64,000 bases of DNA, from the NCBI GenBank assembly GCA_024195265.1, contig JAJLRJ010000001.1, positions 4,070,562 through 4,134,561 of the forward strand, written 5' to 3'. Made by a program: the position numbers and the translations under genes. Below are positions 36,201 through 47,374 of the stretch, one piece after another. Below the pieces are notes generated by a model. That model saw only the letters and a list, made by a program, of their open reading frames with translations, ran no database searches and was not told the DNA's origin. The DNA is from Dendrophyllia cribrosa. Lineage: Eukaryota; Cnidaria; Anthozoa; Scleractinia; Dendrophylliidae. Every line of letters starts with the position of its first letter. Positions within the stretch are counted from its first letter, which is position 1.

Positions 36201-36951
36201 GCTTTGGTGGAGGTTTCTTTTTGTTCCGTCTTCCCTTGGGATTTCGGGGTCTCCGCTCGTGTACTCTGTTTACTGGAACTGTTTCAGAGGGTAATGCTTT
36301 TTCCATGTCCTGAGCCTGTCTGTCGATATCCTCTGTGTTTGCTGCGTGTTCCAATAGCTGTAGAAGAGTGTACCTTTTAACCATGGCTTCTCTACGTAGT
36401 TTCTTGTCTCGCATGGTCTGCAAAATTTTGCTGCGAATTGCATCATCAGGGTCGGCGAAGCCACATTTAGAAACCTGAAGTCGCAAACGAACGTGATATT
36501 GAGCGATTGATTCTCCTTCCCTCTGATACATCTTGTCCAATTTACTGCGGGCACAGTCCGGGTTAACCATAGGAATGAAATGGTTGTCGAGCTTGGCGAC
36601 AATCTTGTCGAATTCGTTTTGTTCGGCCGAGGTTGGCGATGCGAGTGGAACGTTCTCGAGGGATTCAGTCAGTTCGCGAATCTGTTCGCCGCCGTAAATT
36701 TGAAGTGCATCAACGCGGTCTTGCGTGTTTGAAATTCTAAAGTACCTGAAACGAGTGAGTAGTTCGTTTTTCCATTTTTTCCAGCAGCGACCAGTTTCGT
36801 CGGGGTCTGTGCCGGCGGTGAACGCGTGCATTCTGATGTCCTTCGGTCCGTGTAACGAAGGTTGAGCTGCTTGTGTCGCCGGTCCTGCTGACGAAATTTG
36901 CGGCGCTGGAACCTGAGCTGTCGATGCAGTGTTATCCTCATGATCTGACAT
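33211..36951 (-). CDS. Gag-Pol polyprotein of the Gypsy element
   Basis: 1246 aa from the first ATG (MSDHEDNTAS), one frame for gag and pol. The gag region has two cysteine clusters, CQYCGFNHEG and CSACSKKGHFAKMC, the second a CCHC knuckle near residue 285. A retropepsin-like DSGSSANI follows near 355. The RT has FSVLDMNEGYHQL and an unusual IRDD in place of the usual YxDD. RNase H shows VDASPNGLG and ETDHQPL. Integrase has the HHCC zinc region (HEGHLG...CIPCQAC) and the D, D-35-E set (ADFCGPF, TDNGPPF, PEANGHAES). The frame ends shortly after RATPHPSTRRSPYEL, earlier than expected, because the integrase C-terminus lies in another frame. Confidence 0.92.
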   Translation of the reverse strand: MSDHEDNTASTAQVPAPQISSAGPATQAAQPSLHGPKDIRMHAFTAGTDPDETGRCWKKWKNELLTRFRYFRISNTQDRVDALQIYGGEQIRELTESLENVPLASPTSAEQNEFDKIVAKLDNHFIPMVNPDCARSKLDKMYQREGESIAQYHVRLRLQVSKCGFADPDDAIRSKILQTMRDKKLRREAMVKRYTLLQLLEHAANTEDIDRQAQDMEKALPSETVPVNRVHERRPRNPKGRRNKKKPPPKPNEENGNICQYCGFNHEGPRSKCPASGKTCSACSKKGHFAKMCKGKQKGKDKQTSGNSAANSVQPEQDSSSDSDFAFQLQPGSPRPGNTPTVHVLINGVKGRMEADSGSSANILDEEKFQKLQNSLKHKVSLQSTDTKLYAFAQEKPVPLLGCFDAEVESVSTGKKTMAPFLVVKGTTKSRPLLSLDTSVKLGLLQLAYSTQAEVEPPVKDSEQQDNTVSQLTSEFKDVFSGLGKHKNIKAKLIVDGNVTPIAHKPRKIPYNLAKKATEEEQRLKDIGVIETVPDNQPTTWCTNPVVAPKPHNPEAIRFCSDMRVPNTAILRPVTEALTVEDIKFRLEGATVFSVLDMNEGYHQLELDEPSRHLTTFYGTTSRMRYTRLNYGTISAQDIFDKAMDDTIEGLTGVLHIRDDFIVFGSDVTEHDDALRNLLQRFRECGLTLNLKKCKFRLPQIEFFGFVFSQDGIRPSPSKVEALHKMGPPKNVSEVRSLLGMAQYSSRFIPNFSELTTPLRKLTHQGTPWKWSPTEQRAFDKLKGTLSSDSVLGYYEVGAETKLQVDASPNGLGLILLQKKPQGWKPIECASRSLTETEQRYSQTEREALAIRWACERCYMYLIGSVFTIETDHQPLLPLFNNPHSRPPMRIERWFLYLQQFDYKLVYRPGNKNAADYLSRHMLPLTEGDAKTSETRSQVVHNIIVNTVPKAITLTQIQNATGNDPELRKLAPLIQAGDHRACKKDPDLAKYAQVFHELTYTERVILRSQQILIPKSLQEQVINICHEGHLGVVKTKQLLRSKVWFPGIDKKVEQRIANCIPCQACVNTTQREPLQMSPTPKGPWVQASADFCGPFPTGETVLVVIDAYSKYPEVEIINSTAAKEVLPAMERIFATHGIPEVLKTDNGPPFHGQAFRSFAEEKGFTHQKITPLWPEANGHAESFMKNIGKVAKTAHSEGKDWRRELYSFLSNYRATPHPSTRRSPYELSMNRTVRTKLPNFAQASAL

Positions 36952-36966
36952 ATCCTCGTCGCCAGA

Positions 36967-37113
36967 TATAATGTCCACACAAGAGACTGAACGTGTAGAA
37001 ACTCAAAATGTTTAATGGTCGATCACTGATAACAACGTTTACAAAGCATGTGCTCTCCTCGATCTCGAGTGCGCATGTCCTACAATAACATGACCGCTGA
37101 CCTAAACATTACA
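36967..37113 (-). repeat. 5' LTR of the Gypsy element
   Basis: 147 bp, bearing the promoter side of the element. It ends two bases before the primer-binding site. The open frame continues into its end, so a GTG in the LTR is in frame with gag-pol. Confidence 0.93.
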
Positions 37114-37770
37114 AGTGCGACGAGGCGTAAGTTAAAACACCTGAAGACATTTCGGGACAGAGACTCTTCAGCTTGCAAAGCAACGCGACTTGTTTCTTCA
37201 ACTTATTTTAATTTATTGTTTATGTTTTACAATCAATAAAAATTGTATATTATAATGTTAGAAGCTTAAGCAACGACGACGGTAACGCCAAGGAAAACGT
37301 CAATTGAAAAAAGGATTCGCGCTATTTTAAACTACTTTGCAGTTGTTCAATTTGTTTAGTTTGTCTAATGTGACCGGATTGTCCAGGAGCTGAATTTGAA
37401 GGGATGGCTTTCCAGTTCAAATGGAGAAAGGAAAATTTACCGTCGTGTGTTCGCGTTCTCCAAGAAACCTATAATTTGATTATTTAACGTTGTTGTTTTA
37501 CAAGGAACGGCAAAGAAATGTACCAAAATGTAAAACGCACGTGAAGAGGCATTGTTTTCGCGTTTTGTGCCGTTCTCGTTGCCGTCGCCGTCGCCGTCGT
37601 GGTTGCTTAAGCTCCCTATTATTAGCTTTTTGCGCCCGAAATATTTTCGGGTCTTTTAATTTTGGAAACGCACGCAACCTCGTCCCTAGGGTCTTCTCCG
37701 CTCTCAAAATGAGGGAGCGTGAAGAAGGCCCTGGGGCAAAGGTTCAAACGTACAGTTTACGGTCAAGCGC

Positions 37771-38087
37771 AAATCATACCGTCCAGAAGGACGTCGGACA
37801 CCTTATTGAGACTTACATAACGGAGTAACTGGTTAGCTTTTAGTTGAGGTTGGGGGTAGCAGTTTATATAGTTAAATTTAGGACTAAGCAACCCGAGAAA
37901 CTAGGTAGTACATTGGTACGGTAGGCTATGTAAGCCTAAGCCTAGCTGAGGTCACAGGTTCAATCCTGAGTGGGGATTTTAGATTTTCTTTTTTACACTT
38001 AAAAATTTATTGAAAATAAGTGTCGACACAATTACGTTATGCGAGTCTCAATAAGGTGTCCGACGTCCTTCTGGACGGTATGATTTT
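37771..38087. mobile_element. MITE with 43-bp termini and an internal B-box-like motif
   Basis: Inverted ends (AAATCATACCGTCCAGAAGG ... ) of about 43 bp are practically perfect. Inside, at about 37890-37990, CTAGGTAGTACATTGG and, 45 nt later, AGGTTCAATCCTGAG resemble tRNA A and B boxes, so the interior may derive from a tRNA-like SINE. No complete tRNA fold was found. Confidence 0.7.
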
Positions 38088-38271
38088 GGCACAACCACAG
38101 TTAACAGTGGCCACTTCACCCACATAGCTGTAACTAAAATATATAACATTATTATTTTTTTTTGCATGTGTCCATAAAATAAAATAAAAGAAAACTTTTT
38201 TCCTTCTTTACACAAATTAAAGTTATAGAAATGCTCTTGAAAGTTTCCATTGTGTCCTTGTGTTTCTTCAT

Positions 38272-41017
38272 TTAGAACAGAAAGCATTCGCAGCAACTTC
38301 TGATAAGCTGTGTGTAACTTTCAAGCATTTCTTTCCCAGCCGACGAATCACACGTGGATACCAAGAGCTGCTGGTTCAGGCCCGTGGTCTTACAAAATCC
38401 TTCAGCCTGTGGCCCACATATCGCACTTTCGTTCATGCAGATGACCTCGTTGATGTAGCGAGGGAACCTCCCTGGGCCGAGGTCTGTGACGGCCGGGCAC
38501 GCACTGCAGTATGGAAATTTTCCCTGATTGACTGTACAGGCTCCCGTGACTGTGGTGACAGGAAAACTCGAGGAACTCTGTTGTGTTGCTGACAGGTTCA
38601 AGTGTCGCATCGTGATAAGGTTATTAAAGTTGTTCACTGCGTCTGCCCAGGTAAAGGCCATGTAATTTTTGTTGAAGAAACCCAGAGGCCCTCCGCCATC
38701 TGTCTTTAGCTTCGTCAAGGCATCTTGGACAGTGGCATTAATGCAGGAGCTTCCCGCCCCGTCTTCCTGCGTCGTGGCAGGCATCTGTGTCGTGAGCACA
38801 ATAAGTGAAAGAAGCAGGAGCTGAAAATTCAATTGAGCTCAGAGTGAGAATTGATTTAGTTATACGTATTTCACCCCTAGCAGCAGGGTAAAGCATCCTT
38901 TATTATTTAATTAGTTTGGTTCATTTTGTAAACTGTATTTAAATAGAGGCATCGCTCATCACAAGCTAGCTTTTCTTCATTTGGTCATACAGGAGGATTT
39001 TAGATTACCCACCTTACGGGTACAGCACAACAGAAAAGTACTGCTTAATAGCTTTCATTTGAGTGGTCACACTGCAGGATTTCATCCACAGACTCAAAAG
39101 TTAGAGCCACCTTGAACAGCATAATAAACAGTACCACAGGAAAGTACTGCTAAAGAGCTTTCATTTGAATGGTCACACTGCAGGATTTAATCCACAGATT
39201 CAAAGGTTAGAGCCACCTTGTACAGCATAATAAATTGAGTAGTACAGGCAAGTATCATGCTCAATAGCTTTCATTTGAATCAGTCGCGCTTTAGGAAGTT
39301 CAGCCACAGACTCAAAATGTTACAACAAACGTGTACAGCATAATAAACAGTACCACAGGAAAGTACTGCTCAGTACATTTGAATGTTCAAAATGTGAATT
39401 TCTGTCACAGAATCAAAGATTGGAACTAACTCAGTGTATAGCACAGTAAACAGTACCACATGAACTTCTCGTTAGCTTCCATTGAAAATTTAATTTTGTT
39501 GAAACAATTTTCCTCTTCTCCAATAAAATAAATTTAAATCCGCTTAATTCATTTAATACCAGTATTTGCTTAAAATAGGTATCTGATCTATCGATTACAA
39601 TTGCCTTTGCCTTAAAAATGTTTCTTGTACATATTTTCTAAAGGCAGAATTAAAAGGTTTGGTCACGTTTCCACCAAAACCTCTCCATTTTAAAACCATG
39701 AATTTTGAGGTGTCATTAAATGCGGAAGGACCAATACTTTGTTGATAGTAGAGATTTTGGATTTGATCACCTCGTTGCGAGTTGCAAACAAACCCAAGCC
39801 CGATGATTGTTAGTCGTTGGGATTAAATCTATTCATGCATGAGTTAACGGAATAAAATTTGATGAAGATAGTTTTAAATTTTCTTCTTTCATCATGACTT
39901 ATGACTCTCGACGTGGTATTGTGTTCCGACCCCTGATATATTATAAAGAACACGGCACTGATTGAATCAGGAAAACACATGGGGAGGAGCAAATATCCCC
40001 AACAATACTATACTTGTACTTACACCAAACTGTCTAACAAAGAAACTCAAGCTATTATCCAACCTTCCGAAACACAAATATCGTATGACGGCTTAAAGCC
40101 TTTTCGCGTATTATTTGTATTCTATACTCAGTGATGTTTGATTGCGCAGCCTGTTTTCTTTTCCGACCGAACTACTTCGGGTTACAAATCTCACAAAAGA
40201 AAAACTATGGAAATAGTATGTGTGAGCGAGCGAGCGAGCGTGTGCATGGTATCGATCAGTAACAAAGAGAAGTGACATGTTCTAAGCAAGATTTAGGGTG
40301 ACCAATATCTGTCTTGAATTCTTTAGCTTTGAATATGCTTTACGTACAAGAAATTTGCTCAATCTAAATGGCAGCTATGACTACATTTATCTGCTTTAAT
40401 ATTTTTTATCTTAAGCACTGTCAATATATTGGTTAAATTCACTTGAAAATCTCTCATAGAACAAACATGGCGGTTACCCACCTTTGAGTAGTTTTCTTTG
40501 GCATGTAATGCATCTAAAAACGTTCAAAGCACATGGCATTGTAATGATTTAAAATTTCCAAAGGGCGCTAACTCAAAAAATTCTTAGTTTCGAAAACGTT
40601 TTCCGCCACGCTGCGTGAAAGTACTGCTCAACAGCTTCCATTTGAATGATCACGCTTTAAACTTTCATCCACGGAATTTGGAATCTCCTTTTACGACATA
40701 TCAAAAAGCGCCACAGGAAAGTAGTGACTCTGGTAGGACAAAGATTAAGTGTGTTTCTCGTCTGAAAATCTAACCGCAGCTATCTCAACATTGTTTCTGT
40801 CTTACTTCCGTATTTGTTAAAGTATTTTCTTTGTATGATCAAAACCCAATTTAACTTCAATTAAAACAATTAGGAACATGCCTCATTTTCTGCTAAACTA
40901 ACTTTATTATAGACATCGACTAAACGTAACAATTTTACTCCCCAATACAAAACAATAGATGTTGAAACAAAAGGCGCAAATGTAACTAACCTTAATAAGA
41001 AGTGAGTAAGAATCCAT
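38272..41017 (-). CDS. Secreted cysteine-rich paralog C
   Basis: The main exon 38820-38272 starts after acceptor TTTTCAG with no in-frame ATG. A mini-exon at 41017-40991 (MDSYSLLIK, donor AAG|GTTAGT) fits in phase and gives 191 aa with a convincing signal peptide (MDSYSLLIKLLLLSLIVLTT). The main exon is secure, the mini-exon tentative. Upstream module: LKTDGG...GFFNKNYMAFTWADAVNNFNNL (47-78). C-terminal module Cys at 104, 114, 117, 137, 144, 152, 166, 185, 186 and 188, with YCSACPAVTDLGPG, RFPRYINEVIC (127-137), GFC and IRSCCEC. There is no RxxR site in the linker, unlike paralogs A and B. Potential N-glycosylation sites are NATV, NLSA and NESA. Four 106-bp repeat units lie in the 2.2-kb intron. 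Confidence 0.78.
39028..39475 (+). repeat. 106-bp dispersed repeat, about four units, in the intron of paralog C
   Basis: The units share AGCTTTCATTTGAATGGTCA, AGGATTTCATCCACAG, ACTCAAAAGTTAGAGCCACC, TTGTACAGCATAATAAACAG and ACCACAGGAAAGTACTGCT. They are more diverged than the array at 47-48 kb. Confidence 0.85.
40605..40735 (+). repeat. Single degenerate copy of the 106-bp repeat
   Basis: GAAAGTACTGCTCAACAGCT, TCCATTTGAATGATCACGCT, TTTCATCCACGG and GCCACAGGAAAGTA mark the unit. Confidence 0.65.
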
Positions 41018-41730
41018 TGGTTTCTCACACGAGTTATAAATTCTATAATTGCGTTTGTTTTCAGTACAGCCGGACACAGTTCCGTTGTCAGCGGCCCAAT
41101 TCAAATTACAAATGACTCACAAAGTGAAATATCAAACGCTTAAATAATCTACTGAAGATCTGTGGTGGTATAGGGACCAACATTTGGCAGTATACCAAGT
41201 GTCAAACGTTATATAATATTGCACATAATCGCGGTAAAATTGATGGTGTATATTTGACCGCCTGTAAGAGAATGATTGATTTGTCGATCATAATAAAACC
41301 TTTTTTGGTTGGATCCAACTGAGCGAGTTTCTCAGTATGTGTTCACAGTTGGTTGGTTACAGAACTTTTTTTATTTGTTTAAAAATGATTTTAATGTTAT
41401 ATTGGGAGCACTCTGATTGGCCAGTTTCAAAATCATTCCCACAATTGTTTGCCACACAGATAGAACTGTTGATTATTATTAACAACGAAATTAATATAAG
41501 AAGCAGGAAATACTCAGTGGTTTCCTGATGCCAAAAAATGGTGGATATTTTAAATTGCAAAAGGTCTAGACTACTCAAACAGTCTCTAAACAAAATAATT
41601 TTCTCAAACACAAACAAAACTCCATACCGAAGCTGAATGGAATTATTGGAAATCCTATCTCCGAATACCCGGACTATCCGAACTATACCCTATGGAATAG
41701 GTGTAAAACTGAATTCTCACATTTCAACTA

Positions 41731-41909
41731 CAGTAGAACCCCGCTAACTCGAACTCGGATAACTCGAACACCCCGCCAATTCGAACACCGACACATTTCC
41801 CTTGTATTGTTTTCTCAGTCAATTACTATCGGATAACTAGCCTCGAACCCCCGCTATCTCGAACAATTTATTGTTTCCCTTGGGAGTTCGAGTTAGCGGG
41901 GTTCTACTG
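41731..41909. mobile_element. Pogo/Tigger-like MITE with TA target duplication
   Basis: Inverted ends CAGTAGAACCCCGCTAACTC and GAGTTAGCGGGGTTCTACTG, flanked by TA on both sides (41729-41730, 41910-41911). 179 bp; internal sub-repeats of AACTCGAAC. The terminal sequence and TA target fit pogo/Tc1-type elements. Confidence 0.8.
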
Positions 41910-42964
41910 TACTACTATTTATTAAAAAGCTAAATTTTTGTACATATTTTAGACAAAAGAAGCCAGTGAATTTAATTTAATATCAAAGTAATAATGAACT
42001 CATTAACGCAAATCAATTTTTGGAACCTGATCATCGGGATGTATGATTTCTGATAACCGAACTACCTGACGTTGCTCAAATTAAATTTCCCAAAACCCAA
42101 TATTTTTGTCAGCCCTTCTTTCGTTTCGCATGTGACAACAAACTAGAATTTTAAGTGATATCTTAGAGAGTCGGCTTAAACTAGTGATATTGTAGACAAA
42201 ATCTAGTTGCTTCGCATGCACTTTTGTGTAATGGCCAATATTTATCGAGACGTTGCATTCATGTGAGAAAGTACCCGATTTTTTATGTGTCACTCCACGT
42301 AAGTACTTTACAGGGAATATTTCCGTCTTTTACTGGCTACATAATAAACACGTTTTTTGGATTCTGTTCGAGTCAAAGTTCTTCTCCTCAGTAGAATTAA
42401 CTCCCTGAATTCTGTAATGTTGAATCCGCAGAATGGTAACGGAATTGTAAATAAATACCTGTCTCCGCCCACGATCGAGTTCTCAAAAAATTACAGGGTT
42501 TCAAAAGTTGCTCTTCAAACTGCCAAAAATAGTGTATAGCCAAATTGCACGATACCATTGTTTCTATTTTATTCTTTTCAAACACTCGTATTCACATCTT
42601 AAAAAGACCTTTCCTCGTGATTTCTTGCAAAAAGCATGCCTCTGTTACTTCAAATACATCAGGTTAACATGCAATATACCGAGCGGCGAGCTATATTCGA
42701 CTTTTAGAACAATGATTACATGATTTATCTGATATGTATCTGCACTTGTATGAGTACCGTATTTTATAGACCCGTGTACGTGTTCCGACTACAGAGATGC
42801 CTAATATAAACTACGAAAGAGAATATAAGCGGCTTTTTCCCTCAAATTCGTGATCCAGCTTTTCCCGATTACACTCTCATCATGAAACTAACTTTTGGAG
42901 ACAAACCTGTTGCGTCAATGGATGAAATACTAGAGTATTCAATAAATAAGGGCTATAAATGCCG

Positions 42965-43330
42965 CGTTTCTGTGACAGTGTTTATTATGCTGTTCAAGGT
43001 GGTTCTAAATTTTGAGTCTGTGGATCAAATCCTGAAGTGTGACCATTCAAATGAAAGCTGTTGAGCAATACATTTTTGTGATGTTGTACATGCCTGTATA
43101 CTTGTACAAGGTTGGTCTCTGTCACTTTTGAGTCTGTGGATTAAATCCCAAGTTATGACCATTCAAGTGAAAGCTATAATTGAGCACTACTTTCCTGTAG
43201 TACAATGATGTTTATTATGCAGTAACGTATGGTTATAACGTCTAAGACTGTTTAGTAGATAAAATCCTGAAGTGTAATCATTCAAATAAAAGCTGTCAGT
43301 GAGCAGTATACTTTTCTATGGCTGGTGGTG
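42965..43330 (-). repeat. 106-bp repeat, three units in reverse orientation
   Basis: GTTTATTATGCTGTTCAAGG, TTTTGAGTCTGTGGAT, CCATTCAAATGAAAGCTGTT are the reverse complement of the unit found at 39 and 47 kb. The first and second units are separated by extra sequence. Confidence 0.8.
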
Positions 43331-46206
43331 TACTGCACGGTGATTGCGAGGTGGTACTGCGCAGTGGTTCTAATTGGCAAGGCTGGAATGTGCTTTCAAG
43401 CCGAGTCCTGTTTATTTCAGAAGCCCAATTCTACACTTCTATATACCAAAATAACCAGCTTTAAAATAACTTCAACTTTGAACTAAACGCGGCGTACCAG
43501 ACCGAAAGACAGTCATTTCGTGGGCCGGGGCATGAATACATGCTGCAGTTCCAGTCGTGAAACGAAGTTTCACTTATTTATGAGATCAAACTATCGGTTT
43601 TATACTATGGTATCATTTGAACGTTTTTCGTTAACGCTCTTACCGTATGAAAAAATTACAAGCAAAATATACATTTCAGTTCTTAAAAAATACGCCCGCA
43701 CTTGTAGTGAAATAGACTCCTTTCGTTATATTACTGAATTTAACTTAATAGTGCGGCCCGTCCTCCAGGCGTCGCTATCAAGTTGAATCGAAAGGACAAA
43801 AAAAAAAAATCGGAGTCCTTCATTATTTTTGACGCTACTTTAATTTGGGCGTTGTTACAATAACTGCTCAGTTTGTCGATATCGCAATTTTGAGACATCT
43901 CACATATGTTGTATTTTGTTGGCATATTCTAATTAAAAAAAAATGTTGATTGAAATATTGTTTAGTAGTTGTAGTCTGGTTTGATGTTATGTTAAGAAGT
44001 TGTTGGCGTGTTTAAATTCCTTTAAAACAAATTATAGATCTCAAACTTGTACACATTTAAGCTGACTTCTAACTGTACTGTACTAATCGCTGTAATTTCT
44101 TTCAAGATGGAATTAAACTGTTTGCGAAAGACCTAGTGTAGTGCGCATTTCAGACTTTAGTTATTTTACCTTCACAAGAGCATTTCAGACCGATCCTTTG
44201 ACGTAATAATTTCACTGATGTCGAAAACAACTTACGATAAACAAGTAAACAGAGAGAGAGAGCGAGACAGGACAGAGAGTCTCAGAAAAACAAAAACAAA
44301 AACCTTAAAACGTATTTTGACTTAAACCAAAATCATTTCTGTCCTTATTATTACGAGGTAATGATTTTATCTGCAGGTTTTGCAAATGTAGATTGACTTG
44401 CTTCTAACGCAAAATCTAACAGCCTGAACAGCTTGCTAAGACTGTAGTAAGACCGTTTGAAGGGTGCGAGCAATGATAAATGAACACAATTGTATAAAAT
44501 TCTTCACCCCGCCAGTGACGTCGTTAGTTGGCATAACCGGGATGCAAAAACAGCAACGTCATGATACTAGTGGCCCGCGGTGTTACGATCGTAAAAATAT
44601 TATAATAAAAGGCAGTTTAAGTTTTTACTCGCGTGCATGTTATGTCTTACGGCCAACGTAAACTAACACACTTAGAGATGGATACTGGATGAGGCAAGAA
44701 CTTTAAAAATATGTTTGCAAGCACAGTTGTGCACGTGCTGCATTTGAAGTATCAATATCACTATGGTTCGCTAGAATTTGAGGTTTCTAAGTACAGAATT
44801 TTGTTCAGTATTGAGGCTGAGAACAAAGACCATCTAAAGGGGACAATGAAACTTAATTTTTTTTCAAGGAAGTGAAAGTACTTCAGTTTACGAAGCAATA
44901 AGAAACAAAATGCAGGATTCTCTCATGGAAGAAGATAATCATTAAAAACCGTCAAGCAATATCTCTAATGGCGTATTAGTTTTTTCCGTTTTGTCATATT
45001 TATGACATTGGATAACTGCTTAGCATTCCTTTTTGTCGGCAAAAACTGGTCAGCATTTTTATTTTCGTTTCATAATACTTCACGCTGTTAGACACTTGAA
45101 AACATGCACGCAACAATACTAAAATTATCTGTTTCGAAAGCAACAACAACACTTGCCTGCTAGTGCATAACAAGACTTATTTTTTAAGTGTTTCAGGCGA
45201 ACACGATAGAAGAGCACGCGTAGCGCGAAGAGCGACGCGAATCCGCTCACCTCAAAAACACAAAAAAATAACGCCCGTTGTGCAGGCTCCAGCTACACGT
45301 AATCACTTTTGTGATCAGAAATCACAACAATTCCGAAACAGGCGTCCAATGAACAAATCGAAATGAAGATAATGTCAACAAGGTCAATGAATCGATTGAA
45401 GTGATCAGCGGGAATCGACGGACCCCGTCATGATCAATAGTGATCATACACGAGATGCCTCACATATTTACGCGCAAACATTGTTCGTATATACGTACGT
45501 ATTTGCTATGATACAGCTGCAAAATTAACGTCTATTTAACGAATTTTGCTTTTCTATTTTTTCTGCACCGCAAAGTCCGCAATATAAAACAGTTGGGTAT
45601 CGCCAGTTTCTTTTTTCTCCTCCGCTCTGTTCCTGGAGCTTTTATTTCTCTTTTGTGCAGTTTTCGGGTTGATAGGAGACATAAAACCCTTGTCTGAGCA
45701 TAGCGCATCAACCACTTTTTTAAAAAATATCAGGTAGCTATGTAAAATGGATAATGTTACTATTCAAGTGAGAGTTCAATAGATCTTCATGAGTAACTTT
45801 TTTAAAAATCTGTTTCTTTATGTTTTCAAAATCACAAAAGCAGTGATTTTTACTTTTTTTGTAAATAAACGGGCCCTCTTGCGTAAGAAACGGTCAAGAA
45901 CAGGGTTGCCGCACCTCAAATATACTCACTAGCACTATAAATTCAAACAATACTATTTTGTATTATGTAGTTGTGGATTAGAAGCATTTTTGCCGCCGAT
46001 ATATCTGACTGGAGGAGGTGGATAAAAGCTTGAATGCTTCAAATAAATTATATTTCTGTTATAAATTACGATTACAACTGAGCAATTTCAGATCTGCTGT
46101 GAAGTCGTTATATACTCGTCAATCTTATCTCTCGACAATCTTAACAAACATTTTTTGACACTATTTGCATTTTCTTATTTTATTCTAAAAAAAAACGTTA
46201 CGGCTT
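43331..46206. other. Spacer without recognised genes
   Basis: AT-rich, with a short GA-rich microsatellite near 44250-44280. Open frames of 60-90 codons show no family features, signal peptide or cysteine pattern like the neighbouring cluster. I see nothing else. Confidence 0.5.
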
Positions 46207-46565
46207 AGGCCCGGACTACACTGGAGTGAATTTTGTTTATTTATGTTATCAATCTGTCAACAAACAACGAAAAATAAGTGCGACCCCACGTTAAAAAAAA
46301 CTTTACAATGTTTCGCGAATTGACAAAATTCGGCCAATCTTCAAAGAAACCGAAGCGCTGCCTCGGAGGCGACCAAATTTTGGCAAAACAATTTTTTATT
46401 TAAGCATTTATGTCAATTATTGGAGTTTTGGAAATGGAAATTTTGTTTAATGCGACCCACGGCAAAAATTGGTAAAATTGGAATCTAGTAGGTTTTTTTT
46501 TCCCAAAAATTATATCGCCACAAATTTTGAAGGTATTAGAATTCGCTCCGGTGCTACCCGGCCCT
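46207..46565. mobile_element. Eroded TIR element
   Basis: The left end AGGCCCGGACTACACTGGAG TGAATTTTG matches the inverted right end (GAATTCGCTCCGGTGCTACC CGGCCCTT) at about 70% over 29 bp. No coding capacity. Confidence 0.5.
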
Positions 46566-47374
46566 TATTCCACTGAATATCGCTGTATATCGGCACTGTA
46601 TATCGTTATGTCTAAACAGAGCGAAACCCTGATCAGTAATTCAAGCACCGGACTAAGTGTTTCAGCGATAAAACTTCAAAGTGCTTTTGATATATCCGTC
46701 CCCGGCGACACTTTGTACTTCATGCGATTAAACAACTGTGCAAAACAGTTGAACAGTTCCTGGAAACGAACCTAGGATCTCTTGTGTCATTCAGTTGCAT
46801 AAAAACTCGTCAGTTTTGATTTAATAACAACAAAAACAACAGTTTCCCAGCTCTTTTTTCGTTGCGTGTTCAACTGTTATCTGGAACTGACAGCAGAGGA
46901 TGTGTTGGTGCCTTTCAGGCGCATTGGCACAAGACTCATTATCACCGACGCCCATTTTTAAGGCCAAACACCCGACTAAACACAAGTAACCGACGAAGTT
47001 TTAGTCAGTAGCTCATTGTCGTCGAAAGAATTTGTTCCGTTTTCAGTTTCAGAAACTTGAAAGCATGTTTAACCTAGTCCTGTATTAAATTCTCCAGTGG
47101 TATCTGTTGAATCCTGTTTACATTTATAAATCACTTATGGAAATATTGGTCAATGGTGTTTGGTATGTTTGTGTCCTTTATTTTTCGTATATTTGCTTTA
47201 CTATTACGTGCCCAAGATTAAATGATTAAGAAAATAAAAACTCCAAAATTAACTTTGAAAAGTACTCATTCACAATAGGATTTTGTTCCCACACTCAATG
47301 ACTAGGAGCATATACGAAACTATGAAAACCGCAACGAAGTCCTGCATGCTCAATACAGTACATTTCAAATTACA

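Larger units (their letters stand above)
32458..37113 (-). mobile_element. Ty3/Gypsy LTR retrotransposon, nearly intact and young
   Basis: Two 147-bp LTRs (32458-32604 and 36967-37113) bound 4656 bp transcribed on the minus strand, flanked by AGTG on both sides (32454-32457, 37114-37117). The polypurine tract GGGGGGAGAAA precedes the 3' LTR (32605-32615). A primer-binding site beginning TGGCGACGAGG lies two bases after the 5' LTR (36964 downward) and overlaps the start codon. Domain order gag, protease, RT, RNase H, integrase identifies Ty3/Gypsy. A break near 33220 separates the integrase tail from the long frame. It sits between paralogs B and C, inside the cluster. Confidence 0.95.

Noticed and set aside
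38272..38832. Starting paralog C at the TTG at 38832 without a further exon
   Set aside because: There is no ATG there; the sequence TTGAATTTTCAG is a splice acceptor, and an upstream mini-exon restores a signal peptide.
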